From contig DPCD01000014.1 in assembly GCA_003516765.1 (NCBI GenBank), forward strand, positions 1-7,798: a stretch of 7,798 bases of DNA. The letters are read 5' to 3'. This document shows, one piece after another, positions 5,967 to 7,798 of this stretch (position 1 is its first letter; every line of letters begins with the position of its first letter). A model generated the notes under the pieces. It saw only the letters and a list, made by a program, of their open reading frames with translations, searched no databases and was not told the origin of the DNA. Position numbers and translations under genes: made by a program. The stretch is from Clostridiales bacterium. GTDB taxonomy: Bacteria; Bacillota; Clostridia; Oscillospirales; Oscillospiraceae.

Positions 5967-5989
5967 ATTGCTTTATTCTTATCCTCCAT

Positions 5990-6018
5990 AATATATAGTT
6001 TTTTTGGGCATCCGTCAA
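5990..6018 (-). promoter_or_regulatory. Promoter of gltX
   Basis: On the minus strand TTGACG (6018-6013), a 17-nt spacer containing an A7 run, and TATATT (5995-5990) form a good sigma-A promoter. The start near 5983 leaves a leader of about 30 nt, too short for a T-box. Its -35 is 7 bp from the -35 of the opposing trpS promoter. Confidence 0.78.
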
Positions 6019-6025
6019 TGACTGA

Positions 6026-6054
6026 TTGCGAAATTTGCAGGTTTGTGATAAGAT
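6026..6054 (+). promoter_or_regulatory. Promoter of trpS
   Basis: TTGCGA (6026-6031), a 17-nt spacer and TAAGAT (6049-6054), with TTTGTG just before the -10 giving a TGTGN extended -10. It matches the pheS promoter at 24 of 30 positions from the -35 onward. The start near 6061 gives a leader of about 34 nt with no room for a T-box or trp attenuator. Confidence 0.75.
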
Positions 6055-6094
6055 AACCTCAACTATGGAAATTTACAGAAAAGAAGGTATTACC

Positions 6095-7087
6095 ATGGAA
6101 CAGAAAAAGCGCATTTTTTCAGGCATTCAGCCGAGCGGTGATCTGACGCTGGGCTCTTATATGGGCGCAATCAAAAACTGGGTGGCGCTGCAGGACGAGT
6201 ATGACTGTCTGTACTGCATCGTGGACATGCACGCAATTACCGTGCGGCAGGTTCCGGCGGATCTTCGCAGAAGAAGCCTCGAGCAGCTCGCGCAGTATAT
6301 TGCCTGCGGTCTGGACCCGCAGAAGAACATCATGTTCATCCAGTCGCATGTTCCGGCGCACGCAGAGCTTTCCTGGGTGCTTGGCTGCTACACGCAGTTC
6401 GGCGAGCTTTCGCGCATGACGCAGTTCAAGATGAAGTCGCAGCAGCACGCGGACAACATCACCGCCGGTCTTTTTACGTATCCGGTTCTGATGGCGGCGG
6501 ACATTCTCGTCTATCAGGCGGACCTGGTCCCCGTTGGAGAAGACCAGAAGCAGCATGTCGAGCTTTGCCGCGACATCGCCTCGCGCTTCAATAATTCCTT
6601 CCCCGACACCTTCACGCTGCCCGAGCCCTTCATTCCGAAGATGGGCGCGCGCATCATGAGCCTCGGCGCACCGGAAAACAAGATGTCGAAGTCCGACCCC
6701 GAGGGCTGCGTCTATATCATGGACAAGCCGGAAGATATCATGCGCAAGTTCAAGCGCGCCGTTACCGACTGCGAGACCGCGGTCCGCTACGACCGGGAGA
6801 ATAAGCCCGGCGTGTCGAACCTGCTGACCATCTACTGCGCCGCGACCGGCAAGACCATGGAGCAGGCGGAAGCCGAATTTGCAGGGCAGGGTTACGGCGT
6901 GTTCAAGCCTGCCGTCGGCGAGGCGGTGGTCGAGTTGATGCGCCCGATCCGCGAGGAAACGGAAAAACTGCTCGGCGACAAGGCATATCTTGAGTCCATC
7001 TACAAAGAGGGCGCGGAAAAAGCGGCGTATCTGGCAAACAAGACGCTGCGCAAGGTATACAAAAAGGTGGGCTTTGTTGCCCGTTGA
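6095..7087 (+). CDS. trpS: Tryptophan--tRNA ligase (TrpRS)
   Basis: Class I cytoplasmic synthetase, active as a dimer, that charges tRNA-Trp. The 330 residues equal the usual bacterial length. RIFSGIQPSGDLTLGSYMGA carries the HIGH-type signature as TLGS (18-21), followed by CIVDMHAITV, QSHVPAHAELSWVLGCYTQ, LSRMTQFKMKS, TYPVLMAADILVY and VPVGEDQKQH. The KMSKS loop is intact at 196-200, followed by the helical C-terminal region NKPGVSNLLTIY. ATG 6095 has GAAGG 7 nt upstream (6083-6087) and gives the family N-terminus. The frame opens at TTG 6026 inside the promoter, and an in-frame ATG at 6065 lies by the predicted transcription start without a ribosome site, so both are rejected. It has its own promoter and is followed 14 nt later by a tagO-like gene without a terminator, implying co-transcription. 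Confidence 0.97.
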   Translation: MEQKKRIFSGIQPSGDLTLGSYMGAIKNWVALQDEYDCLYCIVDMHAITVRQVPADLRRRSLEQLAQYIACGLDPQKNIMFIQSHVPAHAELSWVLGCYTQFGELSRMTQFKMKSQQHADNITAGLFTYPVLMAADILVYQADLVPVGEDQKQHVELCRDIASRFNNSFPDTFTLPEPFIPKMGARIMSLGAPENKMSKSDPEGCVYIMDKPEDIMRKFKRAVTDCETAVRYDRENKPGVSNLLTIYCAATGKTMEQAEAEFAGQGYGVFKPAVGEAVVELMRPIREETEKLLGDKAYLESIYKEGAEKAAYLANKTLRKVYKKVGFVAR

Positions 7088-7101
7088 TGGGAGTGTAACG
7101 T

Positions 7102-7798
7102 ATGAACACCGATACGGCGATTACCATGCTGCTGGCAATGGGCGTGGCGGCAGTGGTGTCGTTTCTGGCAACGCCGATGGTCAAAAATCTTGCCTACAAG
7201 GTTGGCGCCATCGATGTGCCGAAGGACAACCGGCGCATGCACAAGGTGCCGATTCCGCGTCTGGGCGGGCTTGCCATTTTTCTGGCGTTTCTTCTTTCGG
7301 TGCTGGTCTTTGCGAAGATCGACCGGCAGATGCAGGGAATTCTGCTCGGCGCAACCATGATCGTTGTGCTGGGCGTGATGGACGATATCATGGCGCTGAA
7401 CGCTTTGCCGAAGCTGATCGTGCAGATTTTAGCTGCCGGCATCGCGGTGTACCACGGCTGCGTCATTCAATTCGTCTCGAACCCCAACGTCTTTTCCAGC
7501 ATGACGTATCTGAACCTGGGCTGGTGGTCGTATCCGATTACGATCATCTGGATTGTGGCAATTACGAACGCGGTCAACCTGATCGACGGACTTGACGGTC
7601 TGGCGGTCGGCGTGTCCGCCATCTCCACAGCGTCGATTACGGTCATTGCGCTCATGGTTGCCGAGACGAATGTCGCGGTTGTTCTGGCGGCGCTTTTTGG
7701 CGCCTGCCTGGGCTTTATTCCGTATAACATGAACCCGGCAAAGATCTTCATGGGAGACACCGGCGCGACGTTCCTGGGCTACATTCTCGCGACGCTCT
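7102..7798 (+). CDS. tagO: Undecaprenyl-phosphate GlcNAc-1-phosphate transferase (TagO/WecA family), 3' end outside window
   Basis: Polytopic membrane enzyme that moves a HexNAc-1-phosphate, usually GlcNAc from UDP-GlcNAc, onto undecaprenyl phosphate, the first lipid-linked step of teichoic acid and other envelope glycans. The visible 232 residues contain an N-terminal membrane helix (about 5-27), the cytoplasmic loop KDNRRMHKVPIPRLGG, the DD pair at 94-95, NAVNLIDGLDGLAVG (157-170) and the MGDTG motif at 217-221. Several hydrophobic segments lie between them. The RRMHKVPIPRLGG loop points to the TagO/WecA branch rather than MraY. GGGAG (7089-7093) lies 8 nt before ATG 7102, and the gap after trpS is 14 nt. 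About a third of the protein lies beyond the window. The exact sugar and end product cannot be told from here, so the symbol denotes the family. Confidence 0.9.
   Translation, partial: MNTDTAITMLLAMGVAAVVSFLATPMVKNLAYKVGAIDVPKDNRRMHKVPIPRLGGLAIFLAFLLSVLVFAKIDRQMQGILLGATMIVVLGVMDDIMALNALPKLIVQILAAGIAVYHGCVIQFVSNPNVFSSMTYLNLGWWSYPITIIWIVAITNAVNLIDGLDGLAVGVSAISTASITVIALMVAETNVAVVLAALFGACLGFIPYNMNPAKIFMGDTGATFLGYILATL

Noticed and set aside
5954..6094. T-box or trp attenuator in front of gltX or trpS
   Set aside because: No T-box core or terminator hairpin is present, and the predicted leaders are only about 30-35 nt.

Overview
The window looks like a chromosomal housekeeping segment from a GC-rich, probably spore-forming member of the Clostridia; Oscillospirales-like is a guess from GC content (estimated by eye near 58-60%) and gene order. 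Support comes from a T-box leader in front of pheS, a GerS-like germination lipoprotein beside alr, an EndoA-type mazF next to alr, strong Shine-Dalgarno sites, and proteins that read like Firmicutes homologues. I see no mobile element, CRISPR array, tRNA or rRNA.

Layout. Positions 1-1178 (minus strand) hold the first 294 residues of PheS behind a T-box riboswitch of about 290 nt that should sense uncharged tRNA-Phe. A back-to-back promoter pair at 1185-1250 fires left into pheS and right into a four-gene plus-strand cluster: nnrD (NAD(P)HX repair), a GerS-like lipoprotein, alr (alanine racemase) and, after a 128-nt gap, mazF (endoribonuclease toxin with no antitoxin in sight). A strong bidirectional terminator at 4414-4447 separates mazF from the convergent gltX. 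A second back-to-back promoter pair at 5990-6054 fires left into gltX and right into trpS, which is followed 14 nt later by the start of a TagO/WecA-type sugar-phosphate transferase cut off by the window end.

How the genes relate. Three aminoacyl-tRNA synthetases (Phe, Glu, Trp) sit within 8 kb, but only pheS has a T-box; the gltX and trpS leaders, about 30-35 nt, are too short for one. alr supplies D-alanine for peptidoglycan, and tagO would commit undecaprenyl phosphate to a teichoic-acid or other envelope glycan. The gerS-alr pairing matches the arrangement known in Clostridioides difficile, where GerS is needed for spore-cortex modification and Alr2 affects germination.

No new defence or mobile system is visible. 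The points most worth checking are the near-identical promoters of pheS and trpS (24 of 30 positions), each inside a divergent pair of the same geometry; the mazF lacking an adjacent antitoxin; and the GerS-like lipoprotein with four paired cysteines. Several starts differ from the longest open frame (nnrD, alr, mazF, gltX, trpS), and the reasons are given per gene.
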